17,740 bases of DNA from Bacteroidota bacterium (GTDB lineage: Bacteria; Bacteroidota; Bacteroidia; Chitinophagales; Chitinophagaceae), in NCBI GenBank assembly GCA_023423015.1, contig JAFAGE010000368.1:1-17740 (forward strand). Reading direction: 5' to 3'. This document shows positions 1-8,370 of this stretch, one piece after another. A model generated the notes under the pieces. That model was given only the letters and a program-made list of their open reading frames with translations, was not told the DNA's origin and made no database searches. Within the stretch, counting starts at the first letter, position 1. Every line of letters begins with the position of its first letter. The translations under genes were made by a program, and so were the position numbers.

Positions 1-339
1 TACCTGCACCGCAAAAACATAACCCCAATTTCCTGATGAAGTTTCGGCGAGGTTGCCGAACATGAAGCGCGTTCCGGCATGGCCGATGTTGATCAGGTCG
101 ACAAACTTTTCAGAGATCCAGCCGAATATTATTTTGATAAAATTTACCCGTAGAATTCCGAGAGCAAATCCGATTTGCGCAACAATGCCGAATATGACAA
201 GTTTCCAATTAATTGCTTTCCGGTTGTTACTGAAAAGGTAACAGACCAGAATAAGGAAGCACATTCCCAATGCACCTCGCAGCAGGTTTTCGGCAACAGA
301 TGAACTCACACGCAGCTTTAACAGCAAAATACTCAACAT
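1..339 (-). CDS. CNT-family nucleoside transporter (NupC-like), N-terminal 113 residues, cut by window edge
   Basis: This frame runs leftward from an ATG at 339 and stays open to base 1, so only the first 113 residues are visible. After a short polar start it reads LLRGALGM, then a hydrophobic helix, then SNNRKAINWK at about residues 38-47. That segment is typical of the N-terminus of concentrative nucleoside transporters. A second hydrophobic stretch (about 48-66), an amphipathic piece ending in EKFVDLI, and GHAGTRFMFGNL (about 90-101) match the CNT layout. CNT proteins import nucleosides across the inner membrane, driven by sodium or protons. The catalytic core lies outside the window, so substrate cannot be judged. 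No Shine-Dalgarno sequence precedes the ATG. The gene follows trxA on the same strand, separated by 68 bases that contain an intrinsic terminator, and I see no convincing promoter of its own. The family call is fairly sure; the gene symbol is left open. Confidence 0.83.
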   Translation of the reverse strand, partial: MLSILLLKLRVSSSVAENLLRGALGMCFLILVCYLFSNNRKAINWKLVIFGIVAQIGFALGILRVNFIKIIFGWISEKFVDLINIGHAGTRFMFGNLAETSSGNWGYVFAVQV

Positions 340-357
340 TCACCGTTTGCACGCAAC

Positions 358-383
358 AAAAAAGCAGGCTGATGGCCTGCTTT
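358..383 (-). terminator. Intrinsic terminator after trxA
   Basis: A perfect 9-bp inverted repeat (361-369 with 375-383) encloses a 5-nt loop. Read leftward, the GC-rich stem GCAGGC/GCCTGC is followed by a run of six T (plus-strand A run 358-363). It begins 25 bases after the trxA stop codon and lies before the transporter start at 339. It should end most trxA transcripts, so the transporter depends on read-through or on its own promoter. Confidence 0.85.
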
Positions 384-407
384 GATTCGTTTAGATAAAA
401 CGCTTTA

Positions 408-740
408 TTATACCGTTTGTGTATTCAGGTGAGCTTCGATCTTCTTAACGAAGTTTGATTTAGGCTGCGCTCCAACGAGCTTATCTACCACTTTACCATC
501 TTTAATGAAAAGGATAGCGGGGATAGATGTGATGCCATAGTTGACGGATAACTGGGGATTGTGGTCCACGTTAACTTTGCCAACGTTCACCTTACCACTG
601 TACTCCTTAGATAATTCCTCGATAACGGGCCCGATAGCACGGCAAGGTCCGCACCACTCAGCCCAAAAGTCGATAACGGTCAATTTATCCGACGATAGTA
701 CTTTTTCCTGGAAATTGGCGTCCGTAAATTCTGCGGCCAT
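408..740 (-). CDS. trxA: Thioredoxin
   Basis: The 110-residue protein is a complete single-domain thioredoxin of normal length. The active site WCGPC is at residues 29-33, with redox cysteines C30 and C33. The conserved cis-proline is P74 in TSIPA, and the fold is preceded by the usual VIDFWAEW strand. It has no signal peptide, so it is the cytoplasmic disulfide reductase. It is kept reduced by thioredoxin reductase and serves as donor for ribonucleotide reductase, methionine sulfoxide reductases and peroxidases. The ATG at 740 is preceded by an AT-rich, SD-less leader. The gene sits 82 bases downstream of dnaE on the same strand, with a candidate promoter in the gap and a strong terminator after it, so it can be expressed as its own unit. 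A frame that extends back into dnaE has no thioredoxin homology and was not used. Confidence 0.98.
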   Translation of the reverse strand: MAAEFTDANFQEKVLSSDKLTVIDFWAEWCGPCRAIGPVIEELSKEYSGKVNVGKVNVDHNPQLSVNYGITSIPAILFIKDGKVVDKLVGAQPKSNFVKKIEAHLNTQTV

Positions 741-783
741 AATTTATATTTTTGTTGATGAATGATTTCTATACCTGAATCAG

Positions 784-791
784 CAAATTTA
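784..791 (-). promoter_or_regulatory. Candidate -7 box (TAAATTTG) of trxA
   Basis: TAAATTTG, read on the minus strand, matches the Bacteroidota primary-sigma -7 consensus TAnnTTTG at every fixed base. It lies in the dnaE-trxA gap, 43 bases before the trxA ATG, giving an expected leader of roughly 35 bases. I see no TTG at the expected -33 distance, so the promoter may be modest. Confidence 0.5.
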
Positions 792-822
792 CAACCAAAA
801 CGAATAGCAGGCAGTTTTCGGT

Positions 823-3800
823 TCAGGCTGTCACCACCTGTACACTTATGTCCCCATTTTCGTTTAACCATGCAGCCATTTCGTCATTCATTTCAAAACC
901 TGTTTCCCGCGTAAACAGACTGATTCTGGCATTTAGACGTGGTTCGCTGATATTTAGCTTAATTCCTTGCCTTCCCGGGTACTTTTTAACATTTTCATGG
1001 AGGAACGTTAACAAACTCTCGTTTACCTGTCGCGCTTCAAGGTCAAGCACCAGCTGACGCGTGAGTGTTTGCTTGATGTTCTCCAGCATCGTGATTTTCT
1101 CCACTTTGAACTCAAATTCAGCCTTGCCATAGCGTTGCCTGAACGTTCCGGTTATGTATAAATTTTTGCCTTTCTCAAGGAACTGTGAAAACCGCACGTA
1201 ATCATCACCCCACAACATAAATTCCGATTTGCCCGTGTAGTCTTCTATGTGAAAGGAGCCAAATTGCCGCCCTGTTTTAGTTACGCGATGCTGTGCGTCA
1301 ACTACCAGCCCTGCAAGCCGGAAAGTTTTTAATGGATTTGCCTGGAGGGTGATAGCCTCACGGAATTCGTTGAACTCACCGAGGCGCGTAATTCCATAAT
1401 GCCTTATCTCGAAGCGGAAGTGATCGAGCGGATGGCCACTCATGAACATTCCTGTTACATCTTTCTCATGCTCCAACAGTTCGGTAAGCGTCCAGGGTTC
1501 GCAGTTCGCGATTTTTGGAGGAACAACAGCCGGCATCGCAAAATCGCCGAACAATGTGTTCGTCGAACCTGCTGCATTTGTCTGGTATACGTTTCCAAAC
1601 TTTATAATCTTTTCCAGCGCATTCACACTTTCTCCGGGAGCCACATTGAAGTATTGTGCACGGTGCATTTCCTTGAAACAATCAAATGCTCCCGCATACA
1701 CGAGGTTTTCAAGTGTCTTCCGGTTTACGGTACGCTGGTTGATTCTTTTAATGAGGTCAAATACCGAAACAAAATGTCCGTTCTGCTCTCTTTCTTCAAT
1801 AATGCTCTCTACTGCTGCTTCTCCAACACCCTTCAAACCACCAAGGCCAAAACGGATTTCCCCCTTATTATTTACTGCAAAGCCTTTTCTTGATTCGTTG
1901 ATGTCCGGACCAAGTACTTTCTGGCCCATGCGTTTGCACTCTTCCATGAAGAAGGTGATCTTCTCTATGCTCCCAGCGTTGTTCAACACTGCAGCCATGT
2001 AATCGGCGGGATAGTGCGCTTTCAGATAAGCGGTTTGATACGCTACATATGCATAGCAGGTGGAGTGCGACTTATTGAATGCGTATTGTGCAAAAGCTTC
2101 CCAGTCGGTCCAGATTTTTTCGAGCTTTTCTTTCGGATGATTTTTCTTCGTAGCACCATCGATGAACTGGGCCTTCATTTTGTCGAGTACCGCCTTCTGC
2201 TTTTTACCCATTGCCTTACGCAACACGTCGGCGTCGCCCTTGCTGAAGCCAGCGATTTTCTGAGCCAGCAGCATAACCTGTTCCTGGTATACTGTGATAC
2301 CATAAGTTTCTTTCAGGTACTCTTCCATCTCGGGCAGGTCGTAGGAAATTTCCTGCCTTCCGTGTTTCCGGTCTACATAGTCGGGAATGTATGCCATCGG
2401 ACCGGGACGATACAAAGCGTTCATCGCGATAAGGTCATCAAACTTATCGGGTTTAAGTTCGCGCAGGTATTTCTGCATACCCGGACTTTCGAACTGAAAC
2501 GTACCGATGGTGTCGCCCCGTTGGTATAGCTCAAATGTTTTTGCGTCGTCTAATGGAATGGTATCTATGTCTACCGTCACACCATGATTGGCCTTGATCA
2601 TCTCCAGTGCATTCTTGATGATCGTGAGCGTTTTCAGGCCGAGAAAGTCCATTTTGATTACACCTGCATCTTCAATGATACTTCCTTCAATCTGTGTCAC
2701 CCACAGTTCAGAATCTTTTGCGGTGCAAACGGGAATAAGCGATGTAAGATCGGTTGGAGCGATGATGATACCCGCTGCATGGATGCCGGTGTTGCGTACA
2801 GAACCTTCCAGCCGCTCTGCCGCCCGGAGTACCTCGCCTTCAAGAGTAGGTCCTTTATAAAGGTCCCTGATCTTTTTCACCATCTCCATCTCTTCAGGTC
2901 CCAGGCCTTCTTTTTCTTCGAGCGACTTTTCTCCTTCTTTCTGGGTGACTGGTGCGGTGAGTACACGCTTGAGTGTGATGCCAAGCCTGTCGGGAATGAG
3001 TTTCGCCAGCGCATTTGATTCCGGCAAAGGAAGGTCGAGTGTACGTGCCACGTCTTTGATACTCATCTTTGCAGCCATCGTACCATAAGTGATGATCTGC
3101 GCAACCTGCTCCTTTCCATATTTTTTCACCACATAATCGATCACCTTCTGGCGTCCTTCGTCGTCGAAATCTGTATCGATATCCGGCATCGATTTTCTGT
3201 CGGGATTCAGAAAGCGCTCAAACAGCAGGTTGTACTTAATCGGATCGATATTGGTGATCCCTATACAGTAAGCAACAACGCTGCCGGCTGCGGAGCCCCT
3301 GCCAGGTCCTACAAACACACCTAACTCGCGCCCCGCACGTATAAAGTCGCTTACGATGAGGAAGTAACCCGCAAATCCCATCGTCTTGATGGTGAATAGC
3401 TCGAAATCTATTCGTTCCTGTATCTCAGGTGTAACATCGGAATAACGTTCTTTCGCACCCTCATAGGTGATATGACGCAGGTACTCCCATTGATTGAGAT
3501 TGCTGTCGCCGTGTACCTGGAATTCTTTGGGTACAGTGAATGCAGGAAGCAGAATATCTTTTTTAAGATTCAGCAGGTCAACACGATCAACAATCATGTT
3601 CGTGTTGTCGATTGCTTCCGGCACATCGTTGAACAACTCCTTCATTTCCTGCGACGTCTTGAAATAGAACTGGTCGTTTGGAAATTTGAAGCGGCGGTCT
3701 TTGAGGTTTACATCGTCGTTAACAAAGTCGTCGTAGCCCGGTGTGCTCTTTTTCTCACCTGTGTTTATACATAATAAAATATCATGTGCGTTGAAGTCTT

Positions 3801-4461
3801 CACGGTCCGTATAGTGGCTATCGTTTGTAGCGATTACGGGCACGTTGTATTTTTTTGAAAACTTCAGGAGTGTATTGTTGATCACTTCCTGTTCCTTCAG
3901 GTTATGCCTTTGTATCTCTATGAAGAAGTCTTCACCAAACATATCGAGCCACCACTTGAATTCTTTTTCTGCAGCCTCTTCCCCGTTATGCAGAATTGCC
4001 TGCGGCACGTGGGCGCCAATGCAGCAGGTGGTGGCGATCAGACCTTCATGGTATTTTTCAATCAGCTCCTTGTCTATACGGGGATACTTGCTGTACATTC
4101 CTTCAATGTAGCCCAGGGAGGTTAGCTTTATCAGGTTCTGGTAGCCTGTACTGTTTTTAGCCAGCAGAACCTGGTGGAATCGGTTGTCTTTCTGGTCTTT
4201 GGTGAAGGTTTTGCGCGTGCGGTCGGCCACCATGTAAAATTCACATCCGATGATGGGTTTAACTTTTAATGTGCCATCGTCGTTCTTGTGTTTGTATGCT
4301 TCCGACACAAATTCGAAGGCTCCAAACATGTTGCCGTGATCGGTAATTGCGATCGCAGGCATTTGATCCTTAATGGCTTTGTCGTATAAACTCCTGATCG
4401 AAGCTGCACCATCGAGAAGAGAGAACTGGGTATGAACATGAAGATGAGAAAACCTGCACAT
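823..4461 (-). CDS. dnaE: DNA polymerase III, alpha subunit (replicative polymerase)
   Basis: The 1212-residue protein is a full-length C-family polymerase alpha subunit that synthesises both strands at the replication fork. The N-terminal PHP domain (about 1-290) keeps metal-ligand residues that are degenerate in the E. coli enzyme: H7, H9, D41, H42, E74, H96, C147, D214 and H216. The polymerase core shows GPGRGSAAGS (385-394), catalytic aspartates D427 and D429 in PDIDTDF, and D605 in KMDFLGL. ALYRPGPM (683-690) and YQEQVM (725-730) follow. A helix-hairpin-helix is at about 872-888 (GLGGLKGVGEAAV). A degenerate clamp-binding site, TNTLF, is at 967-971. An OB fold occupies about 1045-1120. 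There is no intein and no frameshift. The ATG at 4461 has no SD sequence. A 65-base divergent gap separates it from the NlpC/P60 gene, and trxA follows 82 bases downstream. Confidence 0.98.
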   Translation of the reverse strand: MCRFSHLHVHTQFSLLDGAASIRSLYDKAIKDQMPAIAITDHGNMFGAFEFVSEAYKHKNDDGTLKVKPIIGCEFYMVADRTRKTFTKDQKDNRFHQVLLAKNSTGYQNLIKLTSLGYIEGMYSKYPRIDKELIEKYHEGLIATTCCIGAHVPQAILHNGEEAAEKEFKWWLDMFGEDFFIEIQRHNLKEQEVINNTLLKFSKKYNVPVIATNDSHYTDREDFNAHDILLCINTGEKKSTPGYDDFVNDDVNLKDRRFKFPNDQFYFKTSQEMKELFNDVPEAIDNTNMIVDRVDLLNLKKDILLPAFTVPKEFQVHGDSNLNQWEYLRHITYEGAKERYSDVTPEIQERIDFELFTIKTMGFAGYFLIVSDFIRAGRELGVFVGPGRGSAAGSVVAYCIGITNIDPIKYNLLFERFLNPDRKSMPDIDTDFDDEGRQKVIDYVVKKYGKEQVAQIITYGTMAAKMSIKDVARTLDLPLPESNALAKLIPDRLGITLKRVLTAPVTQKEGEKSLEEKEGLGPEEMEMVKKIRDLYKGPTLEGEVLRAAERLEGSVRNTGIHAAGIIIAPTDLTSLIPVCTAKDSELWVTQIEGSIIEDAGVIKMDFLGLKTLTIIKNALEMIKANHGVTVDIDTIPLDDAKTFELYQRGDTIGTFQFESPGMQKYLRELKPDKFDDLIAMNALYRPGPMAYIPDYVDRKHGRQEISYDLPEMEEYLKETYGITVYQEQVMLLAQKIAGFSKGDADVLRKAMGKKQKAVLDKMKAQFIDGATKKNHPKEKLEKIWTDWEAFAQYAFNKSHSTCYAYVAYQTAYLKAHYPADYMAAVLNNAGSIEKITFFMEECKRMGQKVLGPDINESRKGFAVNNKGEIRFGLGGLKGVGEAAVESIIEEREQNGHFVSVFDLIKRINQRTVNRKTLENLVYAGAFDCFKEMHRAQYFNVAPGESVNALEKIIKFGNVYQTNAAGSTNTLFGDFAMPAVVPPKIANCEPWTLTELLEHEKDVTGMFMSGHPLDHFRFEIRHYGITRLGEFNEFREAITLQANPLKTFRLAGLVVDAQHRVTKTGRQFGSFHIEDYTGKSEFMLWGDDYVRFSQFLEKGKNLYITGTFRQRYGKAEFEFKVEKITMLENIKQTLTRQLVLDLEARQVNESLLTFLHENVKKYPGRQGIKLNISEPRLNARISLFTRETGFEMNDEMAAWLNENGDISVQVVTA

Positions 4462-4526
4462 TGATACAATATTAGCAGATTTGGCTTCGAAAAATCGCTG
4501 GAAAGTTCTAATTTTATGCCCTGATT

Positions 4527-5177
4527 GTGAAAAACTTTCTGACGATCATATCTCTGTTACTGGCCCTTAGTTCCTGTGTATCACGCAAACCGCTCGTGTA
4601 CCCCGGAAGCGGGTCTGTGCCGCCGCCTGAAAGAGTGGAGCGCGATCCGCAGTATCTCGAAAGTGTATCTGTTAACGCGGCTAACAAAGCTGAAACAAAT
4701 ATCGAGAAACCCACTTCGATCCAGGCATCTGCAGCGCCAGGCTCAGCTATTGAAAACAGCAACTCACTCCAGTTTAAGTACGCCATCATTCTCGGCAAAG
4801 CAGTTGAAACCATCAACAATGCCAGGCTGATAAACTTTATGGAAGAATGGTATGGAACACCTTACCAGTTTGGTGGCGATACAAAAAAAGGAATCGACTG
4901 TTCGGCTTTCACCTGTTTACTCATGGATACCGTGTATGGCGTAACTCTTCCGCGTACTGCCAAGAGCCAATACAACAGTAACACAAAAATTAAGAAAGAC
5001 GACCTGAAAGAGGGAGACCTCGTTTTCTTCAATACAACCGGTGGGATTTCACACGTGGGCGTATACCTCGCAAATAACAAATTCATTCATGCTGCTGCAT
5101 CGGGTGGCGTAATGATCAGTGACCTCGACGATGCATATTTTAAGAAGCGCTACGTGGGCGCCGCTCGAGCCAGGTAA
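4527..5177 (+). CDS. NlpC/P60-family cell-wall peptidase, lipoprotein
   Basis: The 216-residue protein starts at a GTG; no in-frame ATG lies upstream. A lipoprotein signal (KNFLTIISLLLALSSC) puts the lipidated cysteine at C17. A low-complexity Pro/Ser/Glu-rich linker (about 18-80) leads into a C-terminal NlpC/P60 domain (about 100-216). The catalytic triad is visible: C125 in GIDCSAF, H176 in GISHVGVYL and H188 in FIHAAASGG. Family members cut peptide stems of peptidoglycan, usually at D-Glu-linked bonds. The protein should sit on a membrane facing the periplasm and act in wall turnover or remodelling. A -7-like sequence TAATTTTA (4509-4516, last base off consensus) lies 10 bases before the start. 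Its stop is only 3 bases from the stop of the convergent flippase gene. The exact bond cleaved cannot be read from the sequence. Confidence 0.92.
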   Translation: MKNFLTIISLLLALSSCVSRKPLVYPGSGSVPPPERVERDPQYLESVSVNAANKAETNIEKPTSIQASAAPGSAIENSNSLQFKYAIILGKAVETINNARLINFMEEWYGTPYQFGGDTKKGIDCSAFTCLLMDTVYGVTLPRTAKSQYNSNTKIKKDDLKEGDLVFFNTTGGISHVGVYLANNKFIHAAASGGVMISDLDDAYFKKRYVGAARAR

Positions 5178-5180
5178 ATT

Positions 5181-6680
5181 CTATCTCTTCGCTCGTTTCT
5201 TCAACGATTCAATTACATGGAATAAATCTGGTGTGAGCCGCAGCAACACCACTCCTGCAACAAAGATTGCTATGAATGTTGCACTTCGTGCAAAGATCCA
5301 GCTAAGTCCTCTCTGCCCTGAAAACAGGAAATAACAAACGGTATATGCAGCACCACCGAGAATTACTGTGTAAAGTGAGTTCCAGGTGAATGGTTGAATG
5401 CGGATTTTCTTCCATAGGTAAACACAACGGATAAAATTATATATCGTAAACGCAATCAGGTTCGAAACTGCCGGGCCAATTACCCCCATCGATTTGGTGA
5501 GGAAATAATTAAGAGGTAAGGCCATTGCCAGCAATATCACTCCTGTAAAAAACTCAAACCGCCAGTAAGTGGACGTTGAAATAATTTGCGCGTTAAGGCC
5601 GGTACCCATATCAAGGATGCGCATTGTTCCAATCAGGAAGAAAACAGGCAAAGCAAGTATGTACCCTTCTTTCAATGAAAAAGTTTCAATACCATCGTTG
5701 AAGTTCATCAGTATCAGGGAGAACATGGCAACGGAAAATATCAGCTGGTTGATGGAAGATCGCTGGTATATCTGCTTTATCCTTCCAAGGTCCTTGTCTT
5801 TCCAGGCCCTTGACAACGGTCCCATCGCCGCTGAAATTATTCCACGTTGCGGCGCCTGGATGAGGCTCGCAATATTTTGAGCCAGTGAGTACACACCTGC
5901 AAACGCGAGACCATTAGGCATTACAGCCGCAATTACCAGCGTATCGAATACGTTCGCGATGTTAAACACCAATCCGCCTCCCCATACAAACGAAACAAGG
6001 GCAACGATTTTCGTGAAGAACTTCCGCGTAACGCGGCTCACATATAAGTGAAAAGAAATGCGCTTCGTTGCTGCAAGGTAAATCATCAACGCAGCGGCTA
6101 TGATCAGGTATGTTAGCGAATACGATTTTATAAATACATCGAAGTCGGGAATGATGTTCAGGAAGAATAATACAATAAGGATTGTAGTGAGAAGCCTGAA
6201 CGCCACTTCGCGAAGGAAGTTGGTAAGCACCGATTTCTTTTCCTGCCAACCGTAAGCTTCCAATACAGAATATATCGTTAACCCAAACCCGAAAGGGAAT
6301 AGCCACTCGTAATAACGCACTAGGTCGGGCGCATTCGTTACATACTTTCGGATAACAAGATCTTTCAGGAATATACCCGCGAGTATCACCAATCCGAATC
6401 CAATGGAGCTGGTAAGTAACGCCCAGCTGATCAGATCATTCTTTTCGCGTGGAAGATTGTCTTTGTAATATGGATAAAATTTGTAGATGTAAGCCTGCAT
6501 ACCCAGGTTGGCGAAAGCAAGCATGATGTTGGCAATAGCAATGAATGTGCTCACCAGGCCATACTGCTCCTGGGTAAAACTGCCTTCTTTTGTATACAGG
6601 TATGTGTTAACGAAACCAAGAACAAAGCCGACGTAAACTATCACCGAGGATATGATACTCTGTCTACGTATGTTGCTCAT
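5181..6680 (-). CDS. Polysaccharide/oligosaccharide flippase, MOP superfamily (Wzx-like)
   Basis: The 499-residue protein is hydrophobic throughout, with about 12-14 predicted membrane helices. It begins with a short basic N-terminus (SNIRRQS) and a helix typical of Wzx/RfbX-type transporters. The pattern of paired helices, short basic loops and a cytoplasmic tail rich in Lys/Arg (LKKRAKR) fits the lipid-linked saccharide flippases of the MOP superfamily. These move undecaprenyl-linked sugar units or lipid II-like precursors across the inner membrane. No glycosyltransferase or polymerase gene is nearby, so the cargo is unknown. It is not inside a capsule or O-antigen locus in this window. The start ATG at 6680 is 13 bases after the stop of the M1 peptidase gene on the same strand, so the two are probably co-transcribed. 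Its stop is 3 bases from that of the convergent NlpC/P60 gene. Confidence 0.85.
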   Translation of the reverse strand: MSNIRRQSIISSVIVYVGFVLGFVNTYLYTKEGSFTQEQYGLVSTFIAIANIMLAFANLGMQAYIYKFYPYYKDNLPREKNDLISWALLTSSIGFGLVILAGIFLKDLVIRKYVTNAPDLVRYYEWLFPFGFGLTIYSVLEAYGWQEKKSVLTNFLREVAFRLLTTILIVLFFLNIIPDFDVFIKSYSLTYLIIAAALMIYLAATKRISFHLYVSRVTRKFFTKIVALVSFVWGGGLVFNIANVFDTLVIAAVMPNGLAFAGVYSLAQNIASLIQAPQRGIISAAMGPLSRAWKDKDLGRIKQIYQRSSINQLIFSVAMFSLILMNFNDGIETFSLKEGYILALPVFFLIGTMRILDMGTGLNAQIISTSTYWRFEFFTGVILLAMALPLNYFLTKSMGVIGPAVSNLIAFTIYNFIRCVYLWKKIRIQPFTWNSLYTVILGGAAYTVCYFLFSGQRGLSWIFARSATFIAIFVAGVVLLRLTPDLFHVIESLKKRAKR

Positions 6681-6693
6681 TCAACAAATATAT

Positions 6694-8322
6694 CTACAAT
6701 TGCCTGCTGCCAATATAAAAGTTCGGGTCGATAATGATGGCCCGGGATGATATATTAATTTCTTTCCATTCCGTCCCGGGGCTTACCCACATTTGTTCAC
6801 CAGCTTTGATTCGTACACGCATATCAAAACCTTCTACGCAATTTGTCCACCTGAATCGCAATTTATTTCCGCTCACTTTGTATTCAAGCACCGGTATTTG
6901 CACTGTGCGGAGATACTGGTCGAATACTTTTGAAAGTTTCAGACCGGTTTTCTCTATGATGTATTTTTCCAACTGTTCGGATGTCACATTCTGATGAAAA
7001 AAATCGCGGTTAATGCTGCGGAGCAGGGTTCTGAACTTTTCATCATCATCAATCAGTTGCCTGACGATGTGAATGAGGTTAGCACCTTTGGGATACATAT
7101 CTACAGACCCTTCACGATTCACACCGTAAGCAGCAATGAGTGGTTTGTCGTTCTGGATGCTATTCCTCAATCCCAGGAGGTATGCGTTACCGGCAGCAAT
7201 ACCGTATTCGCATGTGGTGAACAGCACTTCGCTGTAGTTGGTAAATCCTTCGTGTACCCACATATCAGCTATGTCTTTTGTAGTAAGATTATTGCCGAAC
7301 CATTCGTGCGCACTTTCATGTATGATGATGAAGTCCCACTTCTTACCCCAACCGGTTCCTGAGAGATCTTTCCCCAGGTATCCGTTGCCGAAGCCATTGC
7401 CATAGGCAATTCCGCTCTGGTGTTCCATGCCCAGATGCGGCGACTCAACCAGCTTGTATCCGTCTTCATAAAACGGGTAAGGTCCGAACCAATGTTCAAA
7501 GCATCTCAACATGGGTTTCACCTGCTTGAATTGTCTCTTTGCCTTCTCCACATTTTCAGCAAGCACCCAGTAACTGAGATCCAGGTTTCCCTTTTCACCA
7601 TGTAGTGTATCTGTCCAGTTTACATATCTGCCAATGTAAGGGATGATGTTGTAGTTGTTGATAGGATTTACAACTGCCCACGTGTAACGCATTTTTCCCT
7701 GCAACTTTTCCGATGATCGCATCCGGCCATTTGAAACAGCAATTAAAGTATCAGGAACAATCATTGTGATGGATGCGCTGTCGGGTTCATCGGACTGGTG
7801 GTCTTTACACGGATACCAAACACTTGCACCCAAACCCTGGCACGCAACACTCATCCACGGATTGCCGTAGCTGTCTTTTTTCCAAATCCATCCACCATCC
7901 CATGGCGGGTTTACTGCCTCACGCGGTGTACCACTGAATTTTACAGTAATTATTTTCCGCTGATTTTCAGCAAGCGGTTTGTTGAACTTAATGAACCATG
8001 CATTGCCATCGCGCTTAAAAGAGAGTCTTTCTGAATCCATCTCTACCGCATCGATGTTCATAGGTGTCTGCAGGTCGATCTGCATACGTGAGCCACTCTC
8101 ACTGGTACGGAAGGTGATGTTATTAATTCCTTTGATCGACTTCCTTTCGTAGTCTGGCTCTACGGTAATGTTGTAATGCAATACATCCCACCATGCACGT
8201 TCGGGTGTTATCGAGCCTCTCAAACTGTCTTGCCTGGTGAGAGGAGCATCAGAACCGTGCTGCGATTGGCACGATGCGGAAAAAAATAAAGCGAGGAAAA
8301 GTAATGCGGTTGTTCTTACCAT
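6694..8322 (-). CDS. M1-family zinc metallopeptidase (aminopeptidase-like), lipoprotein
   Basis: The 542-residue protein has a lipoprotein signal with lipobox SASC and lipidation at C18. The N-terminal beta-rich domain (about 40-240) is followed by the catalytic domain. The exopeptidase-type motif GMEHQSG (298-304) takes the place of GxMEN. The zinc site is complete: HESAH (335-339, catalytic E336) and, 18 residues on, E358 in MWVHEGF. The transition-state tyrosine is probably Y410 in YPKGAN. M1 enzymes remove N-terminal residues from peptides, and the lipid anchor places this one in the envelope. It is shorter than the roughly 850-residue PepN class because the C-terminal helical domain is reduced to a small tail (about 470-542). 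It leads a probable two-gene unit with the flippase and is divergent, across 48 bases, from a peptide-type binding protein. A near-consensus -7 box lies 16 bases before its start. Substrate preference is unknown. Confidence 0.93.
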   Translation of the reverse strand: MVRTTALLFLALFFSASCQSQHGSDAPLTRQDSLRGSITPERAWWDVLHYNITVEPDYERKSIKGINNITFRTSESGSRMQIDLQTPMNIDAVEMDSERLSFKRDGNAWFIKFNKPLAENQRKIITVKFSGTPREAVNPPWDGGWIWKKDSYGNPWMSVACQGLGASVWYPCKDHQSDEPDSASITMIVPDTLIAVSNGRMRSSEKLQGKMRYTWAVVNPINNYNIIPYIGRYVNWTDTLHGEKGNLDLSYWVLAENVEKAKRQFKQVKPMLRCFEHWFGPYPFYEDGYKLVESPHLGMEHQSGIAYGNGFGNGYLGKDLSGTGWGKKWDFIIIHESAHEWFGNNLTTKDIADMWVHEGFTNYSEVLFTTCEYGIAAGNAYLLGLRNSIQNDKPLIAAYGVNREGSVDMYPKGANLIHIVRQLIDDDEKFRTLLRSINRDFFHQNVTSEQLEKYIIEKTGLKLSKVFDQYLRTVQIPVLEYKVSGNKLRFRWTNCVEGFDMRVRIKAGEQMWVSPGTEWKEINISSRAIIIDPNFYIGSRQL

Positions 8323-8338
8323 GAAATATCCACTTGCT

Positions 8339-8346
8339 GAAAATTA
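8339..8346 (-). promoter_or_regulatory. Weak candidate -7 box (TAATTTTC) of the M1 peptidase gene
   Basis: Read leftward, TAATTTTC matches TAnnTTTG except for the last base and ends 16 bases before the peptidase ATG. A TTG lies 22 bases further upstream on the same strand (plus-strand CAA at 8369-8371), near the usual -33 distance. The 48-base divergent gap also holds TAAACTTG on the plus strand (8349-8356, one mismatch), which could serve the binding-protein gene. Both calls are tentative. Confidence 0.3.
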
Positions 8347-8370
8347 TGTAAACTTGCCACAGATCCTTCA

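Noticed and set aside
1399..2002. Two long overlapping open frames on the plus strand inside dnaE (1399-1893 and 1442-2002).
   Set aside because: They lie antisense to the conserved polymerase reading frame, show no recognisable domain and have no start-site signals. Open antisense frames are expected over long coding sequence of this codon use.
4467..4474. TAATATTG upstream of dnaE as a -7 box.
   Set aside because: One fixed base mismatches and it ends 5 bases before the ATG, which would leave no leader; too weak to list.
5165..5194. CGAGC and GCTCG flanking the NlpC/flippase stop codons.
   Set aside because: A 5-bp stem with a 20-base loop is expected by chance in a region this size.
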